From Phialocephala subalpina (taxonomy: Eukaryota; Ascomycota; Leotiomycetes; Helotiales; Mollisiaceae): DNA of 64,000 bases. The notes beneath the pieces are model-generated. The model was not told where the DNA came from. It saw only the letters and a list, made by a program, of their open reading frames with translations, and made no database searches. Each line of letters opens with the position of its first letter. The first letter of the stretch is position 1. Made by a program: the position numbers and the translations under genes. Where the stretch lies: the NCBI GenBank assembly GCA_900073065.1, contig FJOG01000027.1, positions 237,148 to 301,147 on the forward strand, read 5' to 3'. Positions 44,071 to 56,419 of this stretch are shown piece after piece.

Positions 44071-47000
44071 ATGTCAGGTCTCGCTGGTCCTTTGTCCACT
44101 CCACCTCGAGCCTCCACATTTGCCATTCCGCCCAAACCTGTTGGCGAACCTCCAAAACCTCGCAAGGCCTCTTCTACTAACGAGAACGAGCCACTCAAGA
44201 GTTGCCTGAAGAACGGACGCTCGAGGAAGGTCAACTACGGTCCAGAAAGTACCAAGGTCAATTCCAACGACAAGGCACCAGAACCCGCGAAGTCGAATCA
44301 ACCTGAGATCAGCCGCAAACCTTCAGTGCTCAGTCGAGTCTTCTCTCTAAAGAGTTCCCTTAAAAACGGTCTCTCGAAGCAGAAGAAGAACGACAGTCAC
44401 GAAGACATCCAGGCCAACTCCAACAAGGCACCGAAGCCCTCGAAGTCGAAGCAACCTCCCATCGGCCGCAAACCTTCCGTACTAAGTCGAGTCTTCAATG
44501 CTCTCAACCCCAGAGAGCCCGAGCCGCCTCAACAATCTGAATCACCTGACCGACCTCGTCGACTTTACCCCAAAGAACCTCATCCTGATCCAATCTGGCC
44601 TGGGGTGTACATTTACCCAACCATGAACAACTCACGACCGGGACAAGTGGGCCCCTCGCAGCCACGCAGACCTCCAGCCAACGTCGTTGACCTCACATCT
44701 GACAGCGAGGACGAGTTCGAGGATGCTGAAGAACAGCCTATCCAAAAGTCTTCCCGACCCGCATTACCACATCATGGCAGACGACCTCCAGCCTTCGTTG
44801 CGTATTCTCCATCACAATCACCGGATATGGATTCTGAGGACGAGCAAGAGAACCAGCTTCAGCCGCTAGGCCAACAGGCAGGCAACTTGCATGGTCAAGG
44901 CTATCTGATAGATGATGAAACATATGCTCGTGCACTTCAAGAGGAGTTTGCCTTCGAGGTTCCACATCAACAACTTGGTTCACAAGCACCCCTAGAAGCA
45001 CCGCCTCAAGCTCCCATTGGCTTGAACCCCGCTGCCAACAACCAAGCTGCTGAACCCCTGGCTGATATCCTCAGGACCCTCGAATCCATGTTTCCTGGCA
45101 TCTGTCCTGATCACGTGTCGACTCTCTACAATACTGTCTCCAAAATATCAGCCCAATTAGTCGAGCATCTCCTGAACAAGGAAACCTACCCAAAAGCTAA
45201 GGAGTTGAAGAGAAAGAGAGAAGTCGACCCAGACGAAGAAGCAGCTCGAAAGTATGGCGCTGCTGACCGACTCATTCCGGAAACACGTGGGGGTGTTCGT
45301 CCATACATGTAAGTCATCTCATTGGTCGTATATCAGACGAGTCCCGTGTTCCCGATCGCTCCCTGCTGAGTTCTTGTCTCGTTTGCTCATACTTTCATAC
45401 TCTCATGCTAACAACGATTACAGTTTCACCATCCTAAAGTCTGAGTTCCCATGGATTAGCGTAGCTTTCATCGATTCTACACTTACAGGTTGCGGCTGGC
45501 GACTGTACTCGGCACATCAAGTTCTTTCTGAATTCATGCGCACTCACATCCCAGGTCAGCGGACACAATACATAATTCTGAAAGCTCGCAAGGTTGAAGA
45601 ATTTGTTAAGGAGGAGAATGTCGAACGTGCTCTTGCCACACCTGACGAAGATCAAGAGAAGATCGAGGTACTCACTGAACTGCAGGCTGCGAGAAGACTT
45701 CGACTAAAGCAAGATTCTCGTCACCGAGCTGAGCTTGAAGCCCAACGTCTCGAAGAAGAGAACACCCGATACGCCGAGTCTAATGGGCTCACAGGAGAAT
45801 GTGGATGCTGTTTTGCGGACTACCCTTTGAACAGATTGGTCCATTGCAATGGCGAAAACCCACACCAGTTTTGTAGAGACTGTGCTCGTATGAATGCCGA
45901 GACTGAGATTGGCAAGTCGAAATACGAGTTGCACTGCATGTCCATGGATTCTTGCACCGGTGGCTTTGATTATGAGCAACGGTAAGTCCTTCCATCATTG
46001 TGGGAATCTCTCTGACATTGAAAGCTCCCGATTCTTGGACGAAAACACCCGGATTGCCCTCGATCGAAACGAACAGGAAGCAAATTTGCGTTTGGCTGGT
46101 ATTGAGAATCTCGCCAGTTGCCCATTCTGTCCCTTTGCCGCAGAGTACCCACCTGTCGAGATTGACCGTGAATTTCGATGCGAAGCTCCAGACTGCGAGA
46201 AGATCAGTTGCCGCCTCTGCAGGGAGGAATCCCATATTCCGAAGAGCTGCCAAGAACATGCCAAGGAGAAGGGTCTCTCTATCCGACGACAAATCGAGGA
46301 AGCTATGTCCGCCGCGCTCATCAGAAAGTGCAATAAGTGTGGAACCCCATTCGTCAAGGAGGAAGGATGTAATAAGATGACCTGCACCCGGAACGGCTGC
46401 TTCAATATCCAGTGCTACGTCTGCTCCAAGTCCTGCTCGTACGATCACTTCAACGACCAGGCTCGGGGAGGCAAGCCTGGTAACTGCCCACTATTCGAGA
46501 GTGTCGTGGAACGTCACGAAGGAGAAGTCAGCAAAGCAGAGAAAGAGGCTGTAGCAAAGGTGCTTGCCGAGCACCCAGAGTATACCGAGGAAGATCTAAA
46601 GGTCAAGATGTCAGAGAACGTGAAGAAGGACGACGAACGTAAGAAGCTTGCCGATCCGCGGTTACCAGGAGGAGCTCGTGCGTATATGGATGCCCATGCT
46701 GCACGTATGGACGGATTATTTGGTATGTAGGAATTTCCCAGCACTTGAGAGAATTTTGAGGGTATTTCAGTTTACTCACAGGAATATCATGTGGGCTTCA
46801 TACTGTGCTCTTTTCATTCCTTTCCTTTCCTTTCCTTAGAAGTTTCATGTTATTTCCCCTTTATAATGGAGTCTGTTCCAAACTCTTCCCTTCTTGTTTC
46901 CTTTCCACTTTTATATAATACTGATGAAGTATAAGTCCAACGGGACCTGGCGCGGCGCTTCCTACCACTACCGGAACCGCTAGGACACCTACAGCATATC

Positions 47001-48296
47001 CGGCCACCAGCTCCTCCAGCTATTCAGCCGCGAGTGCATCCCGCACAACTGCCTCCAGTATTTCCAGACCCTTTCGATGAATTCATGGACTTCGATGCCT
47101 TCGATGCTGGCCCACTCTTCGATGAGCCATTGATCCCACGTAACTTCATGTCCGTCACGTCTTTCTTTCAGTCATATATAATCCCCGGTTCGATAACATT
47201 CCAGAGCTAGATGGTGCCATCATGTTTTCCTGTCATTCTTTTTTCTAGCATCTTCCTCACTATCAAGATAACAAGCTAATTGTTCCAAACAGCGGCGGTC
47301 AGAGACATGAACAACAACGACTTCCGGGCGTACCTCGCCGCGGATAGGGCTGCGAGAGCTCAAGAGCTACAGGAAATGGAAGAACAGCTTGCGCAACTTC
47401 GCCGCCCTAGGCTAGAGATTTACCGGGGGTTTGGTGAGGACATCTACCGTCGACTTGCGGAGCTTGAGGTAAGACCGCCGCTCAACGAACTTGCTGCGCT
47501 CGAGGCAAGACCACCACTCAACGAACTTGTGCCACTCGGCCCACTACCACTACCTCATATTGGTAAGCCTCCCTTCTCTAAGTAATATCTCTCTTGCCCT
47601 TCGTTTCGAGAATCTCGAATATCCCGAAGCTCCTGAGACATTCTACTCTCTTAGGAATTCTTGAAAGATGAGTACTGACTTTGAGATCCTGATATAGTGC
47701 CACCTCCACATTATGTTGACGGTCCCCACGGTATTCCACACCTCGCAGATGCCGTTGCAATTCGAGTACCGCACCTTCAATTCCTTCCCTATGGTAAGCC
47801 CTCCTCTCGAATATCCCAAGGCTCCCAGAAAATTCTACTCCCTCCTTTGAAGTGATTGAAACATGAATGCTGACTTCGAGATCTTGGTATAGTGCCACGT
47901 GCACCTCCACTTTATTTAGCCAACCCTCGACCTGCCCGGGAAGTGCTCCAAGAGCGTAGAGCAGAACAAAACTTCAACGAGTTTCTTATGCGACAACGAA
48001 ATCCTCCGCTTCCGCCTCCGCCTCAATACGAAGAGCCAGAATTTGTCGTCGAGGAACCAAACGCCATTCCTGCTCCAGCAAACGCGGGACCGTACGGCAA
48101 TAGAGGTCATGGTAATGCTGCGCCAGGAGTTGGAAATAGACGAGTCGTTCCTAGGCTTGGCAATCTACTGGGTATCGGCCGCGGACGTCGACGTCGGCAA
48201 TCGGTGCATATTAGAGAGGATCCAGAATTCAACGAGCGTGTTGAGCGGGACCTGGCGAGTCTTAATCGAGTTATCAATGACGAGGAGGAGGAATGA
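44071..48296 (+). CDS. RBR-type (RING-IBR-RING) E3 ubiquitin ligase with optional long C-terminus
   Basis: The protein moves ubiquitin through a Cys thioester. Exons: 44071-45308, 45424-45981, 46025-46722, 46936-47139, 47293-47562, 47698-47793, 47893-48296; together 1155 residues with every junction in phase. If the intron at 46723 is retained, a stop at 46730 gives 833 residues. The N-terminus is disordered and basic, with an acidic SUMO-interacting-like motif (VVDLTSDSEDEFEDAEE). A UBA/CUE-like helix bundle follows (LADILRTLESMFPGICPDHV). RING1 begins CGCCFADYPLNRLVHC; the IBR runs from CPFCPF to SCRLCREESHIPKSC; RING2 is CNKCGTPFVKEEGCNKMTC with the catalytic Cys after EEG. This resembles the RNF216/TRIAD3 class. 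The extra tail is Pro-rich with an Arg run (GRGRRRRQS). The long form is inferred from splice signals only. Confidence 0.75.
47563..47697 (+). repeat. intron copy A of a duplicated intron pair
   Basis: A 135-bp intron, GTAAGCC to GATATAG. Its 3' part, from TCTCGAATATCCCGAAGCTC onward, aligns with the next intron (47794-47892), sharing CTCGAATATCCC, ATTCTACTC, GAAA-ATGA-TGCTGACTT/TACTGACTT and GAGATC-TG-TATAG. Confidence 0.8.
47794..47892 (+). repeat. intron copy B of a duplicated intron pair
   Basis: A 99-bp intron, GTAAGCC to GGTATAG, clearly homologous to the intron at 47563-47697. Both are phase 1 after a G, and the exons behind them both begin TGCCAC (Val-Pro, then a Pro-rich stretch ending in Tyr). 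An exon with its intron was therefore tandemly duplicated. Confidence 0.8.
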
Positions 48297-49363
48297 ATGT
48301 CCTGGGATTCCGGGCGTTTTACAGGCGTTTTCTGTTGCATTGAATGATACCCTCTATGTACGATGTTAGTTTTTTTTGGCGCATATTGATGGAGTTTGAT
48401 CCATTGTCCTCAAAGAGCTGGGACATTATGGAAGAGGCTCTCTTCCGCCCACTGGCGATACTCCAACTGGGATTTGGTTCTTGCGCGGAGGCTGGCTGGT
48501 GATGGATGGGCGTGTTTGTAGTAATGAAAAAAACCATGTTAGTCAATTTTGTGTCGTTGTGATCATGGCTTTGATTAGAATACTTTTAGAAGGTCCTTTG
48601 GTTGTGGGAACATTCAAAGAAGCGTCGAAGGCTGCCGCATCAGATTTCCATGCTTTGAGGTTACCCAAGAAAGAAAGTCTCTGAGTCTTTTGTTGAAGCT
48701 GGTGATAATGTCCCAGAAGACGGGGGACATTGAATCCACCAGCAGAAAGAGACAAGTGAAGTATGTGTGTGGCCCATGTCTACAGCGGGGAGGTTCTTAT
48801 CACATTTGAAGGCATTGGAATGTCTTTAGTTCTTCAGGACATTGAAGCTCTGTGCTTGGCGAGAGGTGCATTTCGCTCTGTGTAGAGATATGCACCACGC
48901 TTCTTCAGAACGAGAAATTTAATTTCCAGAATTGTCAGCAGATTGGGATCAAATTTTTCCCCAGGGATGAATGAAATTATCACTTCAGACTTGATGTTGC
49001 AACTCAGATCGATTGTCCCTTGTCATCCATGACCATCTTCGGAAACTGAAAAGCCTGCTCGAGATTTGCAACATAGTAAGGAGCATTTGGTGATATTATT
49101 CATTCATTCTCAATAATCAACATCCGACATTCTCCTTCTCCCAGCAAAAACACCACGCAGCTCTTGCTGTGGCTCCTGCCCCCTTTTCCCCATCATTCTT
49201 TTAGATCTTTTAGTCATAAACATCGGCCGTCTTCTCATCTCGAAAGGGGATATACGCGCAACAAGAATCGAAAAGAAGAACCAGAATCTACAATTCCACC
49301 AAATTATGTACCCCCCATATCCACAATCTATCTCTCCAGTCAAAACTCCCGAATTAGCTGTGC
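48297..49363. other. intergenic, convergent 3' ends
   Basis: 1.07 kb between the end of the RBR gene and the stop of the importin gene. Frames are short (up to about 85 codons) and motif-free. No gene seen. Confidence 0.45.
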
Positions 49364-52300
49364 TCATGCACCCTGAGCAAGTTCCTGCAATTTCGTCTTC
49401 TCGTCGTTGGTCAAAGCTTCGTACAACTCGTTGAATCCAGCGATGTTTTCGCGGCCGGCTCGGATGAAGAATTCGGTGAGGTAGGCTTGTGTTTCGTCGT
49501 CTCGTTGGCGCATGAAACTTCCCTGTCCTTCGCCATAGGCCATCAATTCTGCTTTCGTGCTGCCGAGTCCGAGATCGAGGACTGAAGGGACATCTTCCCA
49601 GCTGTCGTTTTCGTCTTCTTCGTCGACGAATTCGGCGGCGGCTGCGGCAACATCCGAAGCGTTTCGGAATCCGGATGCGGAGAGGAGTTCTTCGATGAGG
49701 ACTTTGAGGATCTTGAGTGGTGCGGGGATGATGGTGTATTGGTCCGGGTCTAGATAGTCAGCTTCTTTGTACGCGGTAAGGGTGGCAGGCATACTCTTCT
49801 TTGCTTGTGATCGGGTAATGATGCGATCACTGGTTGGGACGATGAGCTCACCTTTGACTAATGTCTGGGCGACTCTGGGGTCATTGAGGGTGTAAAGTTT
49901 CGATAGGGCGATGACACTTCAACTGGTAAGCACAGGTATCCTGACGATTCGGGAGGCAACTTACTTCTGTCGAATCTCATCATATCCAGCAAAGTTGATC
50001 GAGTTCTCCAGCCACTTGCTAAGAACAACCTGTAATCCATTTTGGCCGTTGATCTCAATCTGTGCCAAGAACTCAACGACATCGTGAGCACCGACTAGTG
50101 AGAGTCGAGCGAAGACCAAAATCAATGATTGGATGAATGGCGCAGCTTCGGCAGTGTTCAGACGTGATGCAACTGCTCGCAACAGCTGTTCCAGATAAGG
50201 ACCAAGACGTTCCTGCCCAGCCTTCTCAACGAGCTCCGCAGCAAGGCCACCAACTTCCGATGCAGCATTGTCTTCGATTGCTGGATTGAGTAGCTTGTCG
50301 ATGATGATTAAGCAGACTTCGAGGCCTGATTTGTTCTGCTCATCATGCCATGCAAAGACTTGCTGATGGTCATGCATAAGCATAAACTTGACAGCTTCCA
50401 CACCAGGTCGTAGAACGCCTCCATCAGTCGTAGCCATCAGAAGACGATTCAGCTTAGGTAGGGCAGCTGCAACGAATCCAGGAGGGAGAGGCTCCGAACC
50501 ATTCTCAGTCAAGACAGCAAGCAATTCCGTAGCAAGCTCAACCAAAGGATCATCTCCAGTCATATTGCCAACATCAAATGCCCCAGTTAATGATGGCAGA
50601 ACCTTTGCACACAAAGCTGTGTAAGAGTCGCCACCAGCCAGAGAACCGACAATCTCTTCGAACGTCTCGCTGACCATCATTGTGAGCTGGAAGTTGGCAG
50701 CACCATGCTTGGCAAGAACGAAAAGGAGGTCGAGTGCTCCACTGTCGCCTGTAATGACAATGGTAGGGTTCAGGCTGATGGCTGCTCTCAATGATTCGAC
50801 CAAAGTGACAAGAAGATCGTCGGCGTCCTCGAGTTCTGTCAAATCCTTGGCATATAAAAACTCAGATATCGAGGCCACGATTGGAACCTGACGATCAGCT
50901 GGGACCGTACGAGCTTTGATAAATCCCTGGAGAGACTTGATGCAGGCAACTTTGACAACTTCGGAATCATCGGCATTGACGCCCTTGATGGTGCGATCAA
51001 GAAGACCGAGAGCAACATCTGGTATGCTTTGGACAAGAATACCAGCTACCAAATATCCCCGTGCTCTCAGAAGAGGCTCGTCTGGTCGATTGATTGCATA
51101 GTCAATCAGACCAAGGTAAGCACCAGCAACTTCAGGAGCCACCGCCTTTTCCACGTCTAGGAAATCGTTCATCAACTGCGTGAGGAGGAATAACGATGCT
51201 TCTCGTGTTCTCCAGGTCGCGATTTCCGAGGCGAAGAGTATCTGAGTGTATGCGAGCAGACCTTCCAAAGCCCCCTGATGCAGCCATTCTCCAAGCTTGA
51301 TCAACAGATCTCCACAAGCAGTGCGAGGGGTGTAGTTTGCCGTAACCGCCGTCTCTTCCGCCAAAAATAGGTTGACGTCAATATCCCACAAGTCTTCCTC
51401 TTCCTTGGGAATCTGTGCATAGCCAATAGCCAATTTCATAACATCCATAACCCATGGCGTACTCTGCACACCTCCCTGTTGCTGTAATTGTGCGTCGAGT
51501 TCCTTCTGGACTGGAGGCGCGCGTATGCATGATTGCAGGAAGTCGAGTTCTTCTAGGACCAAGAAATCCAGTGTGTATGGCAATCCATCGGCATCCTCCA
51601 ATCGTCCTTGCTCATCGTTGTCCACATACATCTCCTTGTAGGCTTCTTGTACCGTCGAAAGCTCGGCCCAAGTATCGCTGAAAAGATTCGGACTCTGAGG
51701 GAGGAGTAATGTCGCGAACACGTTCCGGATCTTCATCAATGTCTTGACAACCTGCAATTTCAACGCAATCACGCCTCTCCAAGCTTCTGGTTGATCGCCT
51801 CGCCCACTCTCGTATCCCTCGTCGTCGCCCTTCGGTCTCGCAGGCATCGGCTTCTTCATAATTTCCGTAAAGAAAGGCGACCACGCGCTCAGTACTTCGT
51901 CCGCGAAGCCCTTGACCTCAGGTCCATGCTCATCCTTCACCATATCCATAATATCGAATGTAGATCTGAACACAGCAACCGCAAGGGCGCGTAGCAGAGG
52001 TTTCCTAGCCTCATTAATCGCGACATCGTACACCACTTTCACGATATCCCGCGCGACTGAGAAGAATTGTTCCTGATCCAACGAATCGTCCACCAAATCC
52101 GACAAGACCTTCAGCGCGCCATGTAACTGAGCATCGTTCGCGTTCGGAATGAGGTGTAACAAGGCAGGAAGCAGACTCGGCCATTGATCCGGAAAGTCGA
52201 CGTTTGCGATTTTGCTCACCACGTAACTATCACCTGCATTAGCCCAAACTTCCTTCAACGTTTCAACATCATCCAATCTTCCACGACAAGACATACCTAG

Positions 52301-52640
52301 CCGCAGCTCTAATCTTCCTGTCCGCATCCCCACTTGTAGCCAACTCCAACAATCCCCTCCTCAAGCCCTCCTTCGTCCCCTCGTCAATAAGAATCACAGG
52401 CCCATCCTCACTCTCTCCACTCCAATTCTTCTCCACAAACGTCCGCAGCACCAATAAAGCGCTCTGTCTGATCTCGGGACTGACGCTCGCATGACTGGCA
52501 ATAGCTGCTAGAGAGCCGGGGAACGTGGGATTCGATTGCGCGGCTGCGAGATGTGCTTCTGCTGCTTTGCGGGGAGCCTCGGCGGGGAGTTGGGTGTCTG
52601 CCAGGAGGCGTAAGAGTTGCTCTTCCATGGTGCCTGCCAT
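49364..52640 (-). CDS. KAP114: importin-9 / Kap114 family nuclear import receptor
   Basis: An importin-beta superfamily karyopherin of about 1050 residues in three exons. The ATG at 52640 opens MAGTMEEQLLRLLADTQLPA. The N-terminal HEAT repeats hold the Ran-binding importin-N region: SPEIRQSALLVLRTFVEKNW, then across an intron (about 52237-52303) IRAAASYVVSKIANVDFPDQ. HEAT-type helices continue throughout. An acidic insertion (FVDEEDENDSWEDVPSVLD) near the C-terminus is a hallmark of importin-9/Kap114, which imports histones and TBP. The second intron (about 49920-49966) joins EIRQ to NVIALSKLYTLNDPRV. The tail ends with YLTEFFIRAGRENIAGFNEL. No lesion seen. A longer in-frame start at 52751 is not needed. 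Confidence 0.85.
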
Positions 52641-52962
52641 CTCGGCGATTGAATGTGTAGGTTGAGATGGCGGCGTTCGAGGGATGGTCACTTTTCGTAG
52701 TGTGTTGGTGTTGTCGGAAAGTTTTTGAGGGGCGTGATGAGGACGCGACACGCGGTTCCAATTTCTTGGACGTGATTTTGTAGGGTCAATTCACTAAATG
52801 AGCCACCGACTTTGATCTCGATCTTCTTTATCAGACGAGATTCCCCAGCTTTAGGATGAAATCCTCCTAGTGTATCCAGTACTTAGGTAAAATGTTCTAC
52901 ACGACTCGAGACATTTAAACTTCACCACACCGCCACCGACGCCTTTACCCCCACCACAAACA

Positions 52963-53730
52963 ATGGCCCCTCCATCAACCCTCCTCACGAACAACACCTC
53001 GCTCCTCCAAACCTTCACAGACTTCCTCACAGTCGCAATCCACACGATCCTCTATTCTCGAGCCCTCTACCCACCAGCATCCTTCATCAGCACACGCAAA
53101 TACAACTTTCCCGTCCGCCAAAACCGCCATCCTGACGTCTGCGCCTGGATCAACAATGCCGTATCCTCAACCTACACCCTCCTCCAAAAAGGCACCGTAC
53201 GCGCCATCGCCGTCGTAATATACAGCAGGGAGCAAGAAGTTATGGAGAGATACATGTTCGACGTCTCCCGTTTCCCAATCGTGGATCCCAAAGAAGGGTT
53301 GACGGACTTCGAAGCAAGGAAAGATAAAGAAGGGGACGATTTACCGGTTGGTATCAGCAGAGCTGATATCGAGGAACAATTGAGGGCTACAATTCGGAAA
53401 TTGGCTTATGGAGCGGGGAAGTTGAGTCCTTTACCGGAGGGGTGTACGTTTTCTGTTGCGGTGGAGTTGAGGAATGAGGCGGATCCGCCGATTGGGGTGA
53501 GTTGTTGTCTTCTTTAGGCATATGGAGTTGGAGCTCATGTTGAATAGCATCCGCAACCTTGGATTCCTTCTGAGCCGAGTCTGCAGACTGGGGAGAGGAC
53601 GAGTGAGAGGATTGGAACTGATTTGGGTGGTGCTAAGAGCACGCCTGTTAGACTGGTCGAAGCTGGAGAGTTCATATTGGAGACTTGGATCGAAGAGGGG
53701 AAGGCAAAGCTACACGATGATGATGACTGA
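52963..53730 (+). CDS. REV7: Rev7/Mad2B HORMA-domain protein
   Basis: Two exons (52963-53496 and 53548-53730; intron GTGAGT...ATAG) give 238 residues. The HORMA fold is evident: LLQTFTDFLTVAIHTILYSR as the first helix, YPPASFISTRKYNFPV as the Rev7 signature, HPDVCAWINNAVSSTYTLLQ, then VRAIAVVIYSREQEVMERYM. The second exon supplies HPQPWIPSEP and the safety-belt strand STPVRLVEAGEFILETWIEE. Rev7 is the accessory subunit of DNA polymerase zeta in translesion synthesis. Downstream (53750-53860) another frame reads plausibly (LYKVGVIRAIGQRVDCLFRP) but no donor links it, so I end at 53730. The start is divergent from importin, 323 bp away. Confidence 0.85.
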
Positions 53731-56419
53731 ACACGCAGGGACAAGCTCTCTACAAAGTCGGAGTTATCCGAGCCATTGGACAACGAGTTGACTGCCTCTT
53801 CCGGCCACTAATGTTTTGGGGAATACCACAACTAAGAGAACCTGTTTCAACCGAGCAGTCTTAAATTTCGAGGGTACAAATGGCAAGGCAAGTTCATAGC
53901 AGTGTAAGGCTTCAAGCCTGCCACTATGCTAGACTTTGTCTACTGTCCAACAACCGGGGACTTCGAGCCAGGTTTACAGGTGCACTGATTAGGTCCGAAA
54001 GCTGGCCTATGACCGTGCTAGACACTTGAGATTTGAATAGCCTGAAGGCATAAGTTACCGAGGAAAAGGGGATGCTAAATATTGATGCCCTATCACTGGG
54101 AGGGAGAGAAGGAGGCGTCCGGGGAAGAAGGGGATTAATACTAAATAAAGATAGTCTTGGTGCTTGTAAGACTGTTTGTAATGGGAAACCGGATTTGAAT
54201 GCTCGGGAAACCCATCAGTGGGCTCAGAAGAATCATTAAGATTGTTAGTTATGCTGTGGTTATGAGAGGATGGGTGGGGGTAGGAACGCATGGAAAAGGA
54301 TGGGATGTGGATATTCTGATGATAGGCAATGAAATCCTACTTTTGTGAATACTCTTAGGGGACCTTCTTTTGATACGTTACAGACTTTGTTGATCTCTGA
54401 ATGTCCCTGTTTGTTTAGAGGTTTCTCATGGTATGCACGAATATGTGATAAAAACACATCGATATTCACTAAGTCCACATCGCCATCATCTCGAGCTGAA
54501 AACTTTTTCTCTTGTCCTCATTATGCGAGAATATGTCCCTTTGCCAGTGCGAAGAGGTAGAGCAGGGCAGTGGAACGGCTTGGGGAATCTATGTCAATTA
54601 CCGTGAATTGATGATTGATGATTCTCTCTCGAAAGTGTTACCCTCCACTACTGGATCATGGTGATGAGCTCATGAGAAGGGGATGGTTATGATCTGGACT
54701 AGACTTCGAAATTTCACACAAAGTATTCATTGAGTGGATTATGCACTTTTGTTTTAAGCTACAATGCAGTTCTATGTTTTTATTTTATTTTATTTCCCCC
54801 ATTGGATCGATTTGAGCGCAAGTCTTTTCTTTTTCCGCCCCTAGTCACGTGTAACATATCACGTGCAATAACATGCTCGAGGTGCCGTCGACGTGACGAA
54901 TTGCCTGTCTTGTATTGTGCTGCTCTCCTTGAAGCGCATGTTCTGTTATGAACTTGCTATATCTTTTGTTTGCAGTTTTTTGAGGCTATTTCGGGTGGTT
55001 TCTACAGCTTCAGCTCTGCGGTTGTGCCTCTTGAGGCCCTCTTTACCTCGCAATTTTGAGCACTGTGCGAGGAATGTGAACAATATGTGTCCCACCTACT
55101 CGGTTGGCTCTCGCTGTCTTGAGTTTGGGTGAAAATACTCTCCATTGAGCTCGAAATTTTCATCTCAAAGCATTCGTTGCAGCAGCATTGTTGAGGTTGC
55201 GTTTCGGTCAAGCAGTCCTCTCGCAGCCGCAAGATCCCCACTAGTGGTCGGCCGAACACCTCTCTGAGCTAGGCAAGGGTAAAACCACAACATAACCGTT
55301 TGAATTTGAATATAACGTCTCTCCCTGCGTAGCGAGACGCACCCTGTAACGAGACAAATCATAGGTACTTCAAGTTCAATCGACTTCAAATTTTTGAACG
55401 CCTTGAAATTTCAATTCATCTTCATTTCAATACATTATATGCCTCCCCTGAACACTCCTAACCTACTAGTTCCAAAAATTATTATCGTGTCGTCGCCGCT
55501 CCCTTAAATTTACAGAGAGCCTTCTTTTATGCTATAATCGGGCCCTTAAAATCGCAACACCACCATTAAGCTTTTTGACCTTTTAAATACATAGAACGAC
55601 TAAATATAGATGTCTAGGTTTCATTATAAGGTTAAAAAGCTATTGCCACAATTGTGGCGGTCGGGGCTTGCCCTTTCATGCGACGTCGCCACATCGGCTG
55701 ATACCTCCCCAATCAAGCGATCAAGGATCGCGGTGTGGTTATAGTAACGTCGGTAAAATTCTAATAAAATCTGTGGCTGCCTAAGAGTGTGGCTGCGAAG
55801 TTTGTGGCTGCACTTACCCTTCCGGAAAATTCCTCTTTCCCGACATCCTCCGATTGAGTTGAAGCAAAAAGTGGCCCTTGCGTACAGCCAACAAAATCGG
55901 CCATCCCCTTCCTGCTTTCGTGTAACAAACTTCCGACTTTCACTTCCGGCTTTTCACTTCTTCTCTTTGCGCTCTGCCTAGAACGAACCTCTTCGATTTT
56001 TAGCTAAAGCCTCCCGAGGGGAATCCGCTCCTCTTGCCAAATTGCTGACGAATTCGAAGATGACCTTCTGGACAACAGAGTCCGCAGAAGGTCAAAGACT
56101 GCCGAGAGAAAGCCCGGTGTCAGCACGCAGGACAACGATGACTTGGCAAAGACGTTGAGAACAGTTCAGATGGTGACAACATGGCACGACGCTGACGTGC
56201 ACGGCGATAAGAGGCAACACTTCCCAAGACACAGAATTTGAGCACAACGATGGCGAGCACAATAGCGAAGAAAGGTACAACCAACCGTATGAAAAACCAA
56301 CGAAGATTAACATTAACTCTACTCTATAGCAACAAGTCTCGAAGCCAGCCGAGCTTGCCTCAACCAAGGATTAGTCTATCAACTCTTATCAAAATATCGT
56401 GCGACAGTGTCCTCATCCG
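53731..56419. other. 2.7-kb gene-poor transition to transposon-rich DNA
   Basis: No gene can be supported. Two CACGTG cores lie near 54845-54865. A perfect palindrome GCCACAATTGTGGC lies at about 55645-55660. From about 55400 the sequence turns more A/T-rich, as expected near repeat DNA. Short frames lack motifs. A possible extra Rev7-like exon at 53750-53860 is mentioned under that gene. Confidence 0.4.

Noticed and set aside
53750..53865. Extra Rev7 exon (LYKVGVIRAIGQ...)
   Set aside because: The frame reads like protein, but no donor is available after the HORMA end, and the stop at 53728 gives a normal Rev7 length.
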